A model generated the notes under the pieces. The model was not told the DNA's origin. It saw only the letters and a program-made list of their open reading frames with translations, and made no database searches. DNA of 64,000 nucleotides from Nocardia inohanensis NBRC 100128 (GTDB lineage: Bacteria > Actinomycetota > Actinomycetes > Mycobacteriales > Mycobacteriaceae): contig NZ_BDBK01000016.1 in the NCBI RefSeq assembly GCF_001612945.1, forward strand, positions 434,001 to 498,000, read 5' to 3'. The position numbers and the translations under genes were made by a program. Positions 63,933 through 64,000 of this stretch are shown here, in pieces; position 1 is the first letter of the stretch; each line of letters opens with the position of its first letter.

Positions 63933-64000
63933 ATGAACGACTTCGAACGCGAGGTCCGGCTGTCCGCCGTGCATGTGCACTGGTCCGATCTGGATGGCGC
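63933..64000 (+). CDS. Start of an unidentified gene, cut by the window edge
   Basis: Only 22 codons are visible (MNDFEREVRLSAVHVHWSDL...). AGAGG lies 7 bases before the ATG. Too short to assign. Confidence 0.6.
   Translation, partial: MNDFEREVRLSAVHVHWSDLDG

Overview
The window is a high-GC actinobacterial chromosome segment. The most likely source is Nocardia or a close relative in the Mycobacteriales. The support is strong G/C bias at third codon positions, many leaderless GTG/ATG starts preceded by a TAnnnT -10 box, and a block (24.8-41.3 kb) that keeps the gene order I remember for M. tuberculosis Rv2854-Rv2846c (hydrolase, mqo, GNAT, chelatase, cobO, cobB, cysG, efpA-like). I see no tRNA, rRNA, CRISPR array, insertion sequence or phage gene. 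Protein-level calls come from motifs read by eye, without database searches.

Layout. (1) 1-11.3 kb, minus strand: a very large non-ribosomal peptide synthetase (NRPS) that runs off the left edge (C-A-T-E-C-A-T-C-A... as read), preceded by a small protein that is only the N-terminal part of an adenylation domain. Its third module carries two long low-complexity insertions. (2) 11.4-13.6 kb: an XRE/DUF5753 regulator with a palindrome in its promoter, a DUF4254 protein, a structured intergenic stretch and a small helical protein. (3) 13.6-20.4 kb: a phosphonate operon made of an FAD amino-oxidase, a phosphonatase-like HAD enzyme and a 2-aminoethylphosphonate-type ABC transporter. It is divergent from a GntR/PhnF-type repressor, and two PhnF-type operators lie between them. 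(4) 20.5-24.9 kb: an LLM oxidoreductase, methionine aminopeptidase and cobyric acid synthase, with two copies of a palindromic intergenic repeat. (5) 24.8-41.3 kb: mqo, a GNAT, a chelatase, cobO-cobB-cobE, then an inserted four-gene block (phosphotransferase, DUF7064-like protein, DoxX protein, secreted hydrolase), then cysG and an EfpA-like exporter. (6) 41.3-46.4 kb: single genes, namely an SMP-30 protein, an HD hydrolase, an Lrp regulator, a metallophosphoesterase, and an MDR oxidoreductase with an HxlR regulator.

(7) 46.5-58.6 kb: a polyamine uptake and breakdown locus (potDABC, a PuuB-like oxidase, an aminoaldehyde dehydrogenase, a class III aminotransferase, mmsA), divergent from a PucR-type regulator and cut by hairpins into several transcription units. 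(8) 58.6-63.8 kb: a short-chain dehydrogenase, a large AfsR-type SARP regulator and an FAD monooxygenase. The two enzyme genes on either side of the SARP both carry tandem GGTGAGC heptamers at an 11-bp period, placed 9 bp before a -10 box. This looks like a self-contained SARP regulon. (9) The last 68 bases start another gene.

Points most worth following up: the SARP heptamer arrays, the NRPS module with two intrinsically disordered insertions and its detached half adenylation domain, the oxidative (PhnW-less) aminophosphonate route under PhnF-like operators, and the systematic leaderless promoters, including one pair of divergent genes whose -10 boxes overlap.
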